A stretch of 64,000 bases of DNA, taken from positions 57,533,302 through 57,597,301 of the forward strand of contig NC_088715.1 of the NCBI RefSeq assembly GCF_963576615.1. Reading direction: 5' to 3'. A program made the translations under genes and the position numbers. This document shows, in pieces, positions 23,067 through 32,712 of the stretch; the stretch's first letter is position 1; each line of letters opens with the position of its first letter. The notes under the pieces are model-generated. The model did not search any database, had not been told where the DNA came from, and was given only the letters and a program-made list of their open reading frames with translations. The DNA comes from Watersipora subatra (lineage: Eukaryota > Bryozoa > Gymnolaemata > Cheilostomatida > Watersiporidae).

Positions 23067-24384
23067 CCCTCGTCGGGAGGCACGAAACGAAAGATAAACT
23101 GAACCTACCTATTAGCCTACCTACCCGCCTACCTACCTACCTACCTACCTACCTACCCACCTACCGGAAAAAAATTTTTGGCCGCGGGGCGGCGCTTTAA
23201 ATTAACGCGCTTAGCGCGTAAATTCTTCCCGAAATCGCGAAAAAAACGACGCGGAGCGCGAGGGCGACCGCTCCGGTTTTAACTCGGCGAAAAGCGTGAA
23301 AGCGAGGCGCCGGCGACGACGCGGGCGCCTCGTCGACGTCCGTTAGCCGCGCCGACTAGCGCTCGCCGCGACCGAGCGCCCGTTTCGCGCGCGTTCGCTT
23401 TCGACTAAGCGCTCAGCCGTCGCTCCGAAACTTTCGTCGCCGCCGCTCTTCCGCCCTCGCCTTCTTTCCCCGGTCACGCCAGCCTTTCGCCTACGTTTAT
23501 ATTTCTATAGACGTTGGGTGTTGGGTGTTGGGGTGTTCGGGGTGTTCGGGGTGTTCGGGGTGTTCGGGGTGAGCGGATGGCGAGCGGACAGACGAGAGAC
23601 CGCAAAGGTTTCGTTCGGGGCGGAAATCGCCCGAGACGAACCGACCCGTTCTATCTACGCACGTCTTTAGTAGTCGAAAACTACGAATAATGAAAACTTT
23701 TATCTACAGATATTTATATATATATATATATATATATATAAGAAATAGCCTTAACGAACGGTGGGGAGGGGGAGGGCGAGGGGGGACGACTTCGAAATAA
23801 AGACTAAGACGAATAGCCTCCTCGCTACTCTACCCGCGACGAGATTAGAAGCGTTATGTACGTAACTAGCTAGGAGAAACGAAAAGGCTAGCGCGCGAAT
23901 AAAGAAGACTTTCAAGTACATCTACGCGTATAAGCTTAACGAAGAGAGGGAGACGACTTCGAAAGAGAAAGGCCGCTAAGAATAGCTTCGGTACTACCTA
24001 CGACGAGATTAGAAGCGTTATTACGTAACTAGCTAGGAGAAGCGAATAGGTCACTCTCGGCGAATGCCGAAATCCTTTAATTACATCTATACCCTAAATA
24101 GACTAAAGGCGAACCTAACACTTTTTTCAAGTACGCTGATGGGAGTTTAAAAGTTGGCGCTTTCGCGCCAGTTACCGAACGGGACGAGCGAGAGACCGAC
24201 TCCGAACTAGTCGAGGTAGGCCGGACCGCTTCGGCGAGACGGGCGGACCGGAAAAAAAGCGACTAGTCTTCGGCCCCGGCGAGGCCTCTCGGTTTCTTCG
24301 TGCGGCTCGTTCGCCCGAAACGCGGACACTCGCTCGGCGGCGAATCGGCCGCGACTGAGCGACGGACGGCCGTCCGGGCAATTT
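23067..24384 (+). repeat. U2 spacer, class II
   Basis: Four minisatellite units at 23530-23565. It shows CTTCGTGCGGC in place of CTTCGAGCGGC before U2. Confidence 0.9.
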
Positions 24385-24917
24385 ATCGCTTTTCGGCCTA
24401 TTGGCTAAGATTTCTACGCGCTTACCACTGGACTACACCACTTGGAGCAATACAGGATACTCTTGGACAAGTACAGAGCTAGAGGAGCTGCTGCTGCTGC
24501 TACCGAGACTCTTCACCAGGGGAGACAAAGCTCGATTTGGACACAGACCGGAAAAGTTTCACGACTAAAGGCACAGACTCAGATTTTGGATACAGCTCGG
24601 CACGCCAGCCTGCCCACTCGCTTGTAGTGAGGCAGGCCAGGTATTTATCACTCTTCACCCCTCTCGCCTCCTCTTCACTCTCGCTTTCACAACTCTTCTT
24701 AGCCTCTTTTCCTTTTCTTAACTTCACTCTTTCCTACTACATCTCGCGCCCTTTTCCTACACTCTTACACTTACACCCCACTTAAATCCTCCCTTTCGCA
24801 CTCCTTTTACCTAACTTACGCCTCTTCCCCGCCTCCGCTACTCTTTTTACCTTTGCTTTCTCCACCTTGTCACTTCTTAGAAAGTAGCTTTTAAGTTATT
24901 TTCACCCTCACCCCACC

Positions 24918-25937
24918 ATGGTTTGCTTGACGGCAACCATACAGTCAGGGTATGCGGAAGACATAAAGGCTTTCTTCCACGAACTAAAGAAGATCACAGA
25001 ACTTGAAACAATCAAGGCCGTTATTCGACTGCCGAAAGGAGTCGAAATAACATTCCAAACGGAAAAAGACCTAAGAAATTTCATCGCGAATGCGCCAGAA
25101 GATTGGAACGTCAAGTCAGAAGTTTCTTGAGAAATTCTCATCACGACCAGCCCGAGTTACGGCGAAGGCCATTGCTTAATAGCAGATTCCACGCTGTGGA
25201 CGTTTTTGACGAAATACGGCGACGTTAAGAAAGGAAGGAGACTGTACTTCAAGGATTTTCCTAACATCGAAAACGGAGTAAGACAATTTGTGATTGTACC
25301 GAAGGAGGATGCAAAAATACCGGGAATGGTAAATTTTGGGAGAACAGGTTTTAGACTCGCCTATCGTGGACAACAAAAAACGTGCCATCGATGCCAATCC
25401 ACTTCCCACGAAGTAAAACAGTGTACGGTTAAGATTTGCTTCCGGTGCCAACAAATCGGTCATGAAAAAGCGGACTGCAACAGTAAATTAGTTTGTACAA
25501 TTTGCAAAGAAGAGGGGCACGGTTACGCCAGATGCCCAACGTCGTGGGCAAATAAAGTGCGTTTAGATAAAAGCTGGTCGAAGGCTACGATCATCGAACA
25601 ACAACCGGAGAGTTTAGACATCGGTACGGACAATGCAGAAGAGCACACCGAGGAAGATATAAAGATGGAGAGCACGCCGACGCCAGTCGAAGAAAGAAGC
25701 CAAAACGATTCCAGCCGCCAACTAGTCATTGACCTGGAAAGAAGTCAAGTTACTTTATCGGAAATTGAAAATTCAGACTCGAGCGAACTCACTACCGATA
25801 GTGAAGATATAGACAAACAACCAGGAACCGACCCCAGGCAAACTTTTAGGAAAAGCGCTGTGACAGAGAGAACGAAGAAGTTTAAAACTAGCAACCGCGA
25901 CAAAGGAAATAAGTCTAAGAAGAAGAGAAAATTCTAA
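24918..25937 (+). pseudogene. LINE A ORF1: CCHC RNA-binding protein with one nonsense codon
   Basis: The start ATG is in a good context (CCACCATGG). The frame is open for 70 codons, meets TGA at 25128-25130, then runs open to the TAA at 25935-25937. LINE D has CGA (Arg71) at this codon, so this is a CpG-type C-to-T change. The N-terminal 150 residues resemble the RRM-like part of Tx1 ORF1 proteins. Three zinc knuckles CX2CX4HX4C follow at residues of about 156-169, 174-187 and 193-206. A Glu/Ser-rich acidic stretch and a Lys-rich tail (KKKRKF end) close the protein. The family role is binding element RNA in the ribonucleoprotein particle. As it stands, only a 70-residue product or one restarted internally could be made. 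Confidence 0.88.
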
Positions 25938-25948
25938 ACAACGACATA

Positions 25949-28900
25949 ATGGATAAAAAACTAAACTTGGCAACCATAAACGTCAACGGCATGGCGGAGA
26001 GAAACAAAAGAGCGCATGTTTTAAATGAGCTGAGAAAAGAGAAATTTGATGTAATTTTCGTGCAGGAAACGCACTGTCACTCAATACCGGAATGGGAAGG
26101 CCGAACTATACTCAGCTACGGCTCAAATAGATCGGCCGGATGTGGATTTTTAGTGGGAAAACAACAGGAAGCACGGATCATATTGCAGCGAACCGATGAA
26201 GAAGGACACTTTTGCGTTATCGACATAGATATACGGAAGAGGCCGGTAAGATTAATCAACATCTACGCACCGAACGAACCTCATCGACGGAAAGATTTTT
26301 TTGAACAGGAAGTGGCAGAACTTTTTGACACCGACCACCCCATCATTTTAGCAGGCGACTTCAACTGCGTAGAATCGCGCGCCTTAGACACGCTCAATCA
26401 CTCGAATCTATCGAGGTGCGAAATGGGAGTGACAGCCTTGAAGGAACTATGCAAGAACGCGGGCATCACCGACATATGGCGTTTTAACAACCCTACAAAA
26501 AAAATGTATACGTGGACAAATAAAAACGGTAGCCAAGCCAGCAGACTCGACCGAGTCTACCTGAACAGCTCGTACGAGACGACTTACAGTGTCGACTATT
26601 TCCCCTTCTCCGATCACGCTCTGGTCAAACTAGAGGTCGAGCTGCCCGATTGCCCTCGCGAGGTTCAAGGAGCGAGACCAACTTGGAAGATGAACACTTC
26701 AGTGTTAGAGACCGAAAAATACCGTGAAGCTATCGGGGAGCTCATTAAGAACACCCGCACCTTAAAAGATCTGTTCGAGACCAGAGGCGAGTGGTGGGAC
26801 GACTTCAAAGCTCGTGTAAAGAAAGAAACTATAAAGTTTTGTTGTGAAAAGAACAAGGAAGAACGAAGGAAAGAGGAAGAGCTACAAGAAGAGCTAAGGT
26901 CTCTTAACCAGGAGACGCGAAACCACCACTCGCAAAGAATAGCGGACATAAAATATGAGCTTAAATCCATGAGCGAAAAGAAAGCGAGGGGACTAGCGAT
27001 AAGAGCGAGAGTAGACCGAGAACTGCTGGACGAAAAGTGTACGCAGTACTTTTTCACCCGAATAAAGGAACGGCGAACTAAAAATGCGGTCACTAAAATA
27101 AGAAATCATAAGGGGCAAGTAGTGGAAAAAAATCAGGAAATTTTGGAGACGTTTCGTAAATACTATCAGAGCTTGTACGCGAGATACGAAGGGCAAGACG
27201 AATTACAAGATCTACTGACGGAAAAGATAAGCGCTACACCGGAGACACCCCTCCTGGGCCCGGAAGAAATAACCTTTAATGAAGAAAATTTGAAAAAAGT
27301 CTTGTCAAACACGAAAAACAACAAATCGCCTGGCCCAGACGGAATACCAGCCGAATTTTACAAGACGTTTAGTGCCGAACTAGCTGACGACGTTCTGGAA
27401 GTTTTCAACGAAATAGCGAACAAAGGTGTACTACCCGAATCAGCGAGAGAAGCAACGACGATTTTGATACAAAAAGCCGGAGACTCGCTGGATGTAGCCA
27501 ATCAGAGACCGATTTCCCTCCTCAACAACGACATAAAAATATTTGCCAAGTACATAAATGACTTCTTCCTTTCGGACATACTAGATAAAGTGATCAGCCC
27601 GGAGCAGCTATGCGGGGTGAAAGGAAGATCGATCCAGGATGGACTAACACTGATCCGAGACTGTATACAGTACAGCCAGAGTAGAAACACGCCCGGCTAT
27701 CTAGTATCGCTAGACCAAAGGAAGGCATTTGACAAAGTGAATCGCGCCTTTTTATTCAAAACCATGCGAAAGATGGGAATAAGAGAAAACGTGGTGTCCA
27801 TGATTTCGACCTTGTACACGGGAATAAAAACAAGAATACAAGTCAACGGGTTCCTTTCCGACCCTGTATACATAGAGAGAGGAGTTCGACAGGGTTGCCC
27901 GCTCTCTCCCTCCCTCTACATCATTTACGCACAGACCTTTATCAACCGCTTCCTCAAGGGGGGGTTGAAAGGAATCATCCTGCCAAACAGCACGGTACTA
28001 AAAGCCTCAGCTTATGCGGACGACCTTCTTTTATTCTGTAGAGACAAGAAAGATACAGACGAAGTTTTCAGGTTTTTTCAGCGGGTAACAACAGCGACAG
28101 GAAGCGATTTGAATAAAGGAAAGACAAAGATTCTCCCACTGGGCGGCAACGAAAACATCGACTACGCCGTGGACACTCTTAAAATTTGCGGGGCTCTGTT
28201 CGCCACAAGGAATTACAACGAGGTAGTAAAGATCAACGAAGACGGAATGATAAAGAACATGAAAGAAAAAGTGGAAAAACTCGAAAGACTAAACCTTTCT
28301 CTGCCGGGAAAGGTTTTACTCGTAAACACGACTATCGCGCCGCTGATATACCACGTAGGGTCAGTCTTCCTGCCGAGTGAAGCTTTCTTCAAGACGATCG
28401 AAAAACAAATTTTCTCATTTCTGTGGAAAAACGGTAGGGAGGCGGTCTCACGAACAAAAGTAAGCGCGCCGAAAGAGAGCGGAGGATTAGGACTAGAAAA
28501 AACCAGACAAAAATGCGAAGCACTATACTTAAAGCACAATCTGCTAAGACCCACGAAAAAAGAATTTTCACACCAACGCGCAGGACTTTTTAGATTCTTT
28601 TTCGGCTTCCAGGCCCGCCTCTTATACCACGACTCATACAAGGTTTCAGACGCCCATAGTTTCCAGCTCTCAGGGGCCTACAAAAGGCTACAATCGATCC
28701 TACTCAAAGTTAAAAAGAAACTCGCCGAACTGGGGCCTTTCATGCCGTCGGTTAAGCAGATCTACGAATGGTTACAGGGAAGCGCACCGCTATTGAGTTT
28801 GAAGGTAACAGGGTTGAATGACCCGACAGAAGAGAAAAGACGGAAAATATTCGGAGTATGGAAGAACGCGGCGATAGGGAGCAAAGCTAAGTGTTTTATG

Positions 28901-29347
28901 TGGAGGATGGCGATGGGCGGCCTGAAGACAGGAAGCTTCGTTAAAAAGTACAACATACCCGGGATGAAAACCCTTTGTACTTTCTGCGGTAAAGAGCTCG
29001 AGACCGACTTTCATATATTCTGCAGATGCAAGAGACTCGAATTTATACGAAAAGACCTGAAGCACTTCGCGGCAAGTTTAGAAGCAGACATAGGAGAAGA
29101 GGAAGTCTTTCTTTGCACCGGAGTGGTGGAGAGAGCCGAAAGTTGGCACGTGACAGTTGGCATCTTCTCAGCGGTGGCGGAGGTGTACGGACTGTTGTGG
29201 CAGTGTAGAAATGATTTTCTGTTTCAGGGGAGAGAGGCGAACGTGGACAGGCTGGCATCAGTCACCGCGTTCGCCTTGAGAAGAAGAAGAGAAGAACTGC
29301 CAGACAACGTAGGAGAAGAGGAGATAGGCAAGGAGAAGGCTGCCTAA
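25949..29347 (+). CDS. LINE A ORF2: APE endonuclease-reverse transcriptase, 1132 aa, intact
   Basis: It starts 11 bp after the ORF1 stop and is uninterrupted. The N-terminal APE-type endonuclease shows N12 (NVNG), E40 (QETH), Y107 (IYAPNEP), GDFN at 136-139, SRLDR at 198-202 and SDH at 221-223, so all the usual catalytic positions are present. The reverse transcriptase follows with SPGPDGIPAEFYK, RQGCPLSP and the YADD catalytic box at 689-692. A C-terminal zinc-binding motif CX2CX8HX4C spans 1010-1027. The enzyme would nick the U2 gene between GTAG and TATC on the template strand and prime reverse transcription there. The length is typical for the L1/Tx1 group. Function is inferred from the family, and target specificity from its location and that of its relatives. 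Confidence 0.92.
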   Translation: MDKKLNLATINVNGMAERNKRAHVLNELRKEKFDVIFVQETHCHSIPEWEGRTILSYGSNRSAGCGFLVGKQQEARIILQRTDEEGHFCVIDIDIRKRPVRLINIYAPNEPHRRKDFFEQEVAELFDTDHPIILAGDFNCVESRALDTLNHSNLSRCEMGVTALKELCKNAGITDIWRFNNPTKKMYTWTNKNGSQASRLDRVYLNSSYETTYSVDYFPFSDHALVKLEVELPDCPREVQGARPTWKMNTSVLETEKYREAIGELIKNTRTLKDLFETRGEWWDDFKARVKKETIKFCCEKNKEERRKEEELQEELRSLNQETRNHHSQRIADIKYELKSMSEKKARGLAIRARVDRELLDEKCTQYFFTRIKERRTKNAVTKIRNHKGQVVEKNQEILETFRKYYQSLYARYEGQDELQDLLTEKISATPETPLLGPEEITFNEENLKKVLSNTKNNKSPGPDGIPAEFYKTFSAELADDVLEVFNEIANKGVLPESAREATTILIQKAGDSLDVANQRPISLLNNDIKIFAKYINDFFLSDILDKVISPEQLCGVKGRSIQDGLTLIRDCIQYSQSRNTPGYLVSLDQRKAFDKVNRAFLFKTMRKMGIRENVVSMISTLYTGIKTRIQVNGFLSDPVYIERGVRQGCPLSPSLYIIYAQTFINRFLKGGLKGIILPNSTVLKASAYADDLLLFCRDKKDTDEVFRFFQRVTTATGSDLNKGKTKILPLGGNENIDYAVDTLKICGALFATRNYNEVVKINEDGMIKNMKEKVEKLERLNLSLPGKVLLVNTTIAPLIYHVGSVFLPSEAFFKTIEKQIFSFLWKNGREAVSRTKVSAPKESGGLGLEKTRQKCEALYLKHNLLRPTKKEFSHQRAGLFRFFFGFQARLLYHDSYKVSDAHSFQLSGAYKRLQSILLKVKKKLAELGPFMPSVKQIYEWLQGSAPLLSLKVTGLNDPTEEKRRKIFGVWKNAAIGSKAKCFMWRMAMGGLKTGSFVKKYNIPGMKTLCTFCGKELETDFHIFCRCKRLEFIRKDLKHFAASLEADIGEEEVFLCTGVVERAESWHVTVGIFSAVAEVYGLLWQCRNDFLFQGREANVDRLASVTAFALRRRREELPDNVGEEEIGKEKAA

Positions 29348-29420
29348 GTCACGTGCCAATGACGGAAGTAGCAGAAAGGTATGTCTCGCTTAATAAGAGT
29401 TTTTCATTAAAAACACGACG

Positions 29421-29676
29421 GGCAGGCGAGGTTGCGTGTGGGTGTAGTCTGTCCGAGAGAGGAAGGTTCGGCCGGTGTGAAATTCACATGAGCCGGTGGG
29501 TCTTCCTCTCTGAAACCCTGTCGCTTCGGCGAAAGGGGTTTGAAGAGTGAACGTTTAAAATTAATTTTAAAAAACCCGTTTTGAGACTTAGTTTAGATTA
29601 GGACACCGTTTTGATAATAGATTAGTTTAGTAGGATTCTATTTTTTTAGATTACTTTTTCACTCTTCAAACAGGAG
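29421..29676 (+). other. LINE A structured 3' UTR
   Basis: It opens with GGCAGGCGAGGTTGCGTG, shared almost base for base with LINE B. A basal stem GAGAGAGGAAG/CTTCCTCTCT (29455-29465 with 29502-29511) carries an inner TGTGAA/TTCACA hairpin. A TCGC-TTCG-GCGA tetraloop hairpin (29521-29532) sits just before the 5' arm of the 14-bp closing stem GTTTGAAGAGTGAA (29538-29551), which pairs perfectly with 29658-29671. Then AGGAG abuts U2. This is the likely recognition structure for the element's own reverse transcriptase. Confidence 0.75.
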
Positions 29677-29828
29677 TATCTGTTCTAATCAGTTTAATAT
29701 CTGATTCGCGGCGCATCGCGCCGCTACGATATTAATCTGATTTTTGGAACGAGATGGAGCGCGGAAGCTTGCTTCGGCTCCGTCACGGGTTGTCTCGGTA
29801 TCGCAGTACCTCCGAGCACGGCCCACTC

Positions 29829-30476
29829 CCCTCGTCGGGAGGCACGAAACGAAAGATAAACTGAACCTACCTATTAGCCTACCTACCCGCCTACCTACCT
29901 ACCTACCTACCTACCTACCTACCCACCTACCGGAAAAAAATTTTTGGCCGCGGGGCGGCGCTTTAAATTAACGCGCTTAGCGCGTAAACTCTTCCCGAAA
30001 TCGCGAAAAAAACGACGCGGAGCGCGAGGGCGACCGCTCCGGTTTTAACTCGGCGAAAAGCGTGAAAGCGAGGCGCCGGCGACGACGCGGGCGCCTCGTC
30101 GACGTCCGTTAGCCGCGCCGACTAGCGCTCGCCGCGACCGAGCGCCCGTTTCGCGCGCGTTCGCTTTCGACTAAGCGCTCAGCCGTCGCTCCGAAACTTT
30201 CGTCGCCGCCGCTCTTCCGCCCTCGCCTTCTTTCCCCGGTCACGCCAGCCTTTCGCCTACGTTTATATTTCTATAGACGTTGGGTGTTGGGTGTTGGGGT
30301 GTTCGGGGTGTTCGGGGTGTTCGGGGTGTTCGGGGTGAGCGGGTGGCGAGCGGACAGACGAGAGACCGCAAAGGTTTCGTTCGGGGCGGAAATCGCCCGA
30401 GACGAACCGACCCGTTCTATCTACGCACGTCTTTAGTAGTCGAAAACTACGAATAATGAAAACTTTTATCTACAGA

Positions 30477-30512
<36 letters not shown>

Positions 30513-31154
30513 AAATAGCCTTAACGAACGGTGGGGAGGGGGAGGGCGAGGGGGGACGACTTCGAAATAAAGACTAAGACGAATAGCCTCCTCGCTACTC
30601 TACCCGCGACGAGATTAGAAGCGTTATGTACGTAACTAGCTAGGAGAAACGAAAAGGCTAGCGCGCGAATAAAGAAGACTTTCAAGTACATCTACGCGTA
30701 TAAGCTTAACGAAGAGAGGGAGACGACTTCGAAAGAGAAAGGCCGCTAAGAATAGCTTCGGTACTACCTACGACGAGATTAGAAGCGTTATTACGTAACT
30801 AGCTAGGAGAAGCGAATAGGTCACTCTCGGCGAATGCCGAAATCCTTTAATTACATCTATACCCTAAATAGACTAAAGGCGAACCTAACACTTTTTTCAA
30901 ATACGCTGATGGGAGTTTAAAAGTTGGCGCTTTCGCGCCAGTTACCGAACGGGACGAGCGAGAGACCGACTCCGAACTAGTCGAGGTAGGCCGGACCGCT
31001 TCGGCGAGACGGGCGGACCGGAAAAAAAGCGACTAGTCTTCGGCCCCGGCGAGGCCTCTCGGTTTCTTCGAGCGGCTCGTTCGCCCGAAACGCGGACACT
31101 CGCTCGGCGGCGAATCGGCCGCGACTGAGCGACGGACGGCCGTCCGGGCAATTT
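29829..31154 (+). repeat. U2 spacer, class II
   Basis: Four minisatellite units at 30296-30331. It is close to the spacer at 23067-24384, so LINE A sits within an otherwise ordinary class II pair. Confidence 0.9.
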
Positions 31155-31505
31155 ATCGCTTCTCGGCCTATTGGCAAAGATAAAGACGGAACGCTGATCA
31201 CGTTGAAGTACACCTTACTCTCTGGACAGGACACCTCTGGACACTTCTTCTTCAAGACTGCTTCTTGGAGGAGACGATTACAACTAGAAACGGATTTGGA
31301 CCACCAACCTCTCACGGAACTGACTTGCACCTGGAATTTCTGCTCGGCTCACCAGCCTGCCCACTCTTACTAGTGCGGCAGGCCAGGTATCTACTTTTCT
31401 TTTCTTTTTTTCAACTTTTGGCCTTTTTTTTCACTTTGGCACTTGTTTCGGCTAACTTTCTTTTTTGCTTAAATCTCACCTTTTGCAAAAACCTAATTGG
31501 GAACA

Positions 31506-32513
31506 ATGGTGTGCCTGACAGCCACCATTCAAGAAGGAGTTTCTGATGAACTCAAAACTTTTTTCTCAGAAATTAAAAAGTTTACGGTTATTTCGGATAT
31601 TAGATCCGTAGTACCCTTGCCCAAGGGTAAAGAAATCACTTTCTTAAGTGAAAAAGCATTGAGAGACTTTCTCGAAAAAGCTCCTAAAAGTTGGAATATT
31701 AAATCTGAACTAAATTCTGACATTCTGATAACAATAAGCCCGAGCCACGGCGAGGGCCATAGTTTGGTAGCTGATTCAGCTTTATGCGTCATTTTTAAAA
31801 AATATGGCGAAGTCAAAAAGGGGCGGAGACTTTTTTTTAAAGAGTACCCCACCATAGAAAATGGAGTGAGACAGATAGTCATCACTCCAAAAGAGGGTAT
31901 TAGAATTCCCGGTTCAATAAATTTTGGTAAAGCAGGTTTCAGGGTCACATACAGGGGCCAACAAAAGGCTTGCCATAGATGCAACTCTTTAACACATGAG
32001 GTAAAGAATTGCACAACAAAAAAATGTTTCCGATGCCAACAGCTCGGGCACGAAAGAGCCGAGTGCACCAGCGCCCTAATTTGTACGGTTTGCGGTGAAG
32101 ACGGACATACCTTTGCCCGTTGTCCCAGCTCTTGGGCACTTAAAGTGCAATTTTCAAAAAAATGGTCAGCATCGTCTTCAAAAGAACCAGAAAAACAGCC
32201 CACCAAGGACTCCGAGAGCCAACCAACCGCTGCCAGCCAAGAGGAACAGGTTAAGACCGAAAGCATGTGCATCGATGAAACCGTGACCGAATCATCTGAA
32301 GAACCTCTGGTGGTTGACACTAAAGAAGACAGAGGAGAACAAGGCTCACAAGACCTTTTTGACTCCTCAAGCGATTCGCTAACAGACGAAGACATTTCTC
32401 TCGACCCCAGTAATAGCAGACCTTCCTTTTCCACATCTGACTCGTGGAGGTCCACTTTAGGATCTTACCACCCGAAGAGAGGAGGAGTGGCTAAGAGGGG
32501 GAGGAAGGACTGA
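31506..32513 (+). CDS. LINE B ORF1: CCHC RNA-binding protein, 335 aa
   Basis: I chose the ATG at 31506 (ACAATGG) because its product MVCLTATIQ matches the start of the LINE A and D proteins; an in-frame TTG lies 9 bp upstream. The N-terminal RRM-like region ends in the conserved YRGQQKACHRC. Three CX2CX4HX4C knuckles follow (CHRCNSLTHEVKNC, CFRCQQLGHERAEC, CTVCGEDGHTFARC). The tail is acidic and Ser-rich with a basic end. No break is seen. The expected role is coating the element RNA. Confidence 0.9.
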   Translation: MVCLTATIQEGVSDELKTFFSEIKKFTVISDIRSVVPLPKGKEITFLSEKALRDFLEKAPKSWNIKSELNSDILITISPSHGEGHSLVADSALCVIFKKYGEVKKGRRLFFKEYPTIENGVRQIVITPKEGIRIPGSINFGKAGFRVTYRGQQKACHRCNSLTHEVKNCTTKKCFRCQQLGHERAECTSALICTVCGEDGHTFARCPSSWALKVQFSKKWSASSSKEPEKQPTKDSESQPTAASQEEQVKTESMCIDETVTESSEEPLVVDTKEDRGEQGSQDLFDSSSDSLTDEDISLDPSNSRPSFSTSDSWRSTLGSYHPKRGGVAKRGRKD

Positions 32514-32712
32514 ATGTAACTCCCTTCTCTTCTTGTCCTCTCTCCGACCCCTTGCCTTTTTTATTTTCATGGGTTGCCCTTTTTTTTCTTCCCTTTTTTT
32601 TCACTTCCCACCCCTTTTTTTGTCATTTATTTTTCTTTTCCTCCTCCCCATCCCCCGCCCACTTTTCTTTACCCAATCCCTGCCTTTCTTACGGACCTTT
32701 TCCTCCCCAACA

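Larger units (their letters stand above)
24412..29676 (+). mobile_element. LINE A: full-length Tx1-clade (Keno-like) U2-targeting retrotransposon
   Basis: This 5265-bp non-LTR element lies in the same orientation as U2. In order: a 506-bp 5' UTR with a hairpin CCTGCCCACT/AGTG-A-GGCAGG (24609-24618 with 24626-24636) followed by CCAGGTAT; ORF1 with one in-frame stop; an 11-bp gap; a complete ORF2; and a structured 3' UTR ending CAAACAGGAG. There is no poly(A) tail and no target duplication. The U2 target, the APE plus RT layout and the CCHC ORF1 fit the Keno group of the Tx1 branch of L1 (family knowledge). Only the single stop in ORF1 stands against a working copy. Confidence 0.88.
24385..29828 (+). 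pseudogene. U2: U2 snRNA copy 14, split by LINE A
   Basis: The 5' piece is 24385-24411 (U2 nt 1-27) and the 3' piece 29677-29828 (nt 38-189). U2 nt 28-37 (CAAAGTGTAG) are missing, a 10-bp target deletion. Nucleotide 8 is T (CGCTTTTCGG) instead of C, a change shared only with copy 20, which hosts the sister LINE D. Confidence 0.92.

Noticed and set aside
31529-32455. 308-codon antisense frame over LINE B ORF1
   Set aside because: Shadow of the real frame; no homology to the element proteins and no start context.
32533-32712. 60-residue N-terminal extension of LINE B ORF2
   Set aside because: Phe/Leu/Pro-rich translation of a T-rich linker. The alignment with LINEs A and C starts at the ATG at 32713.
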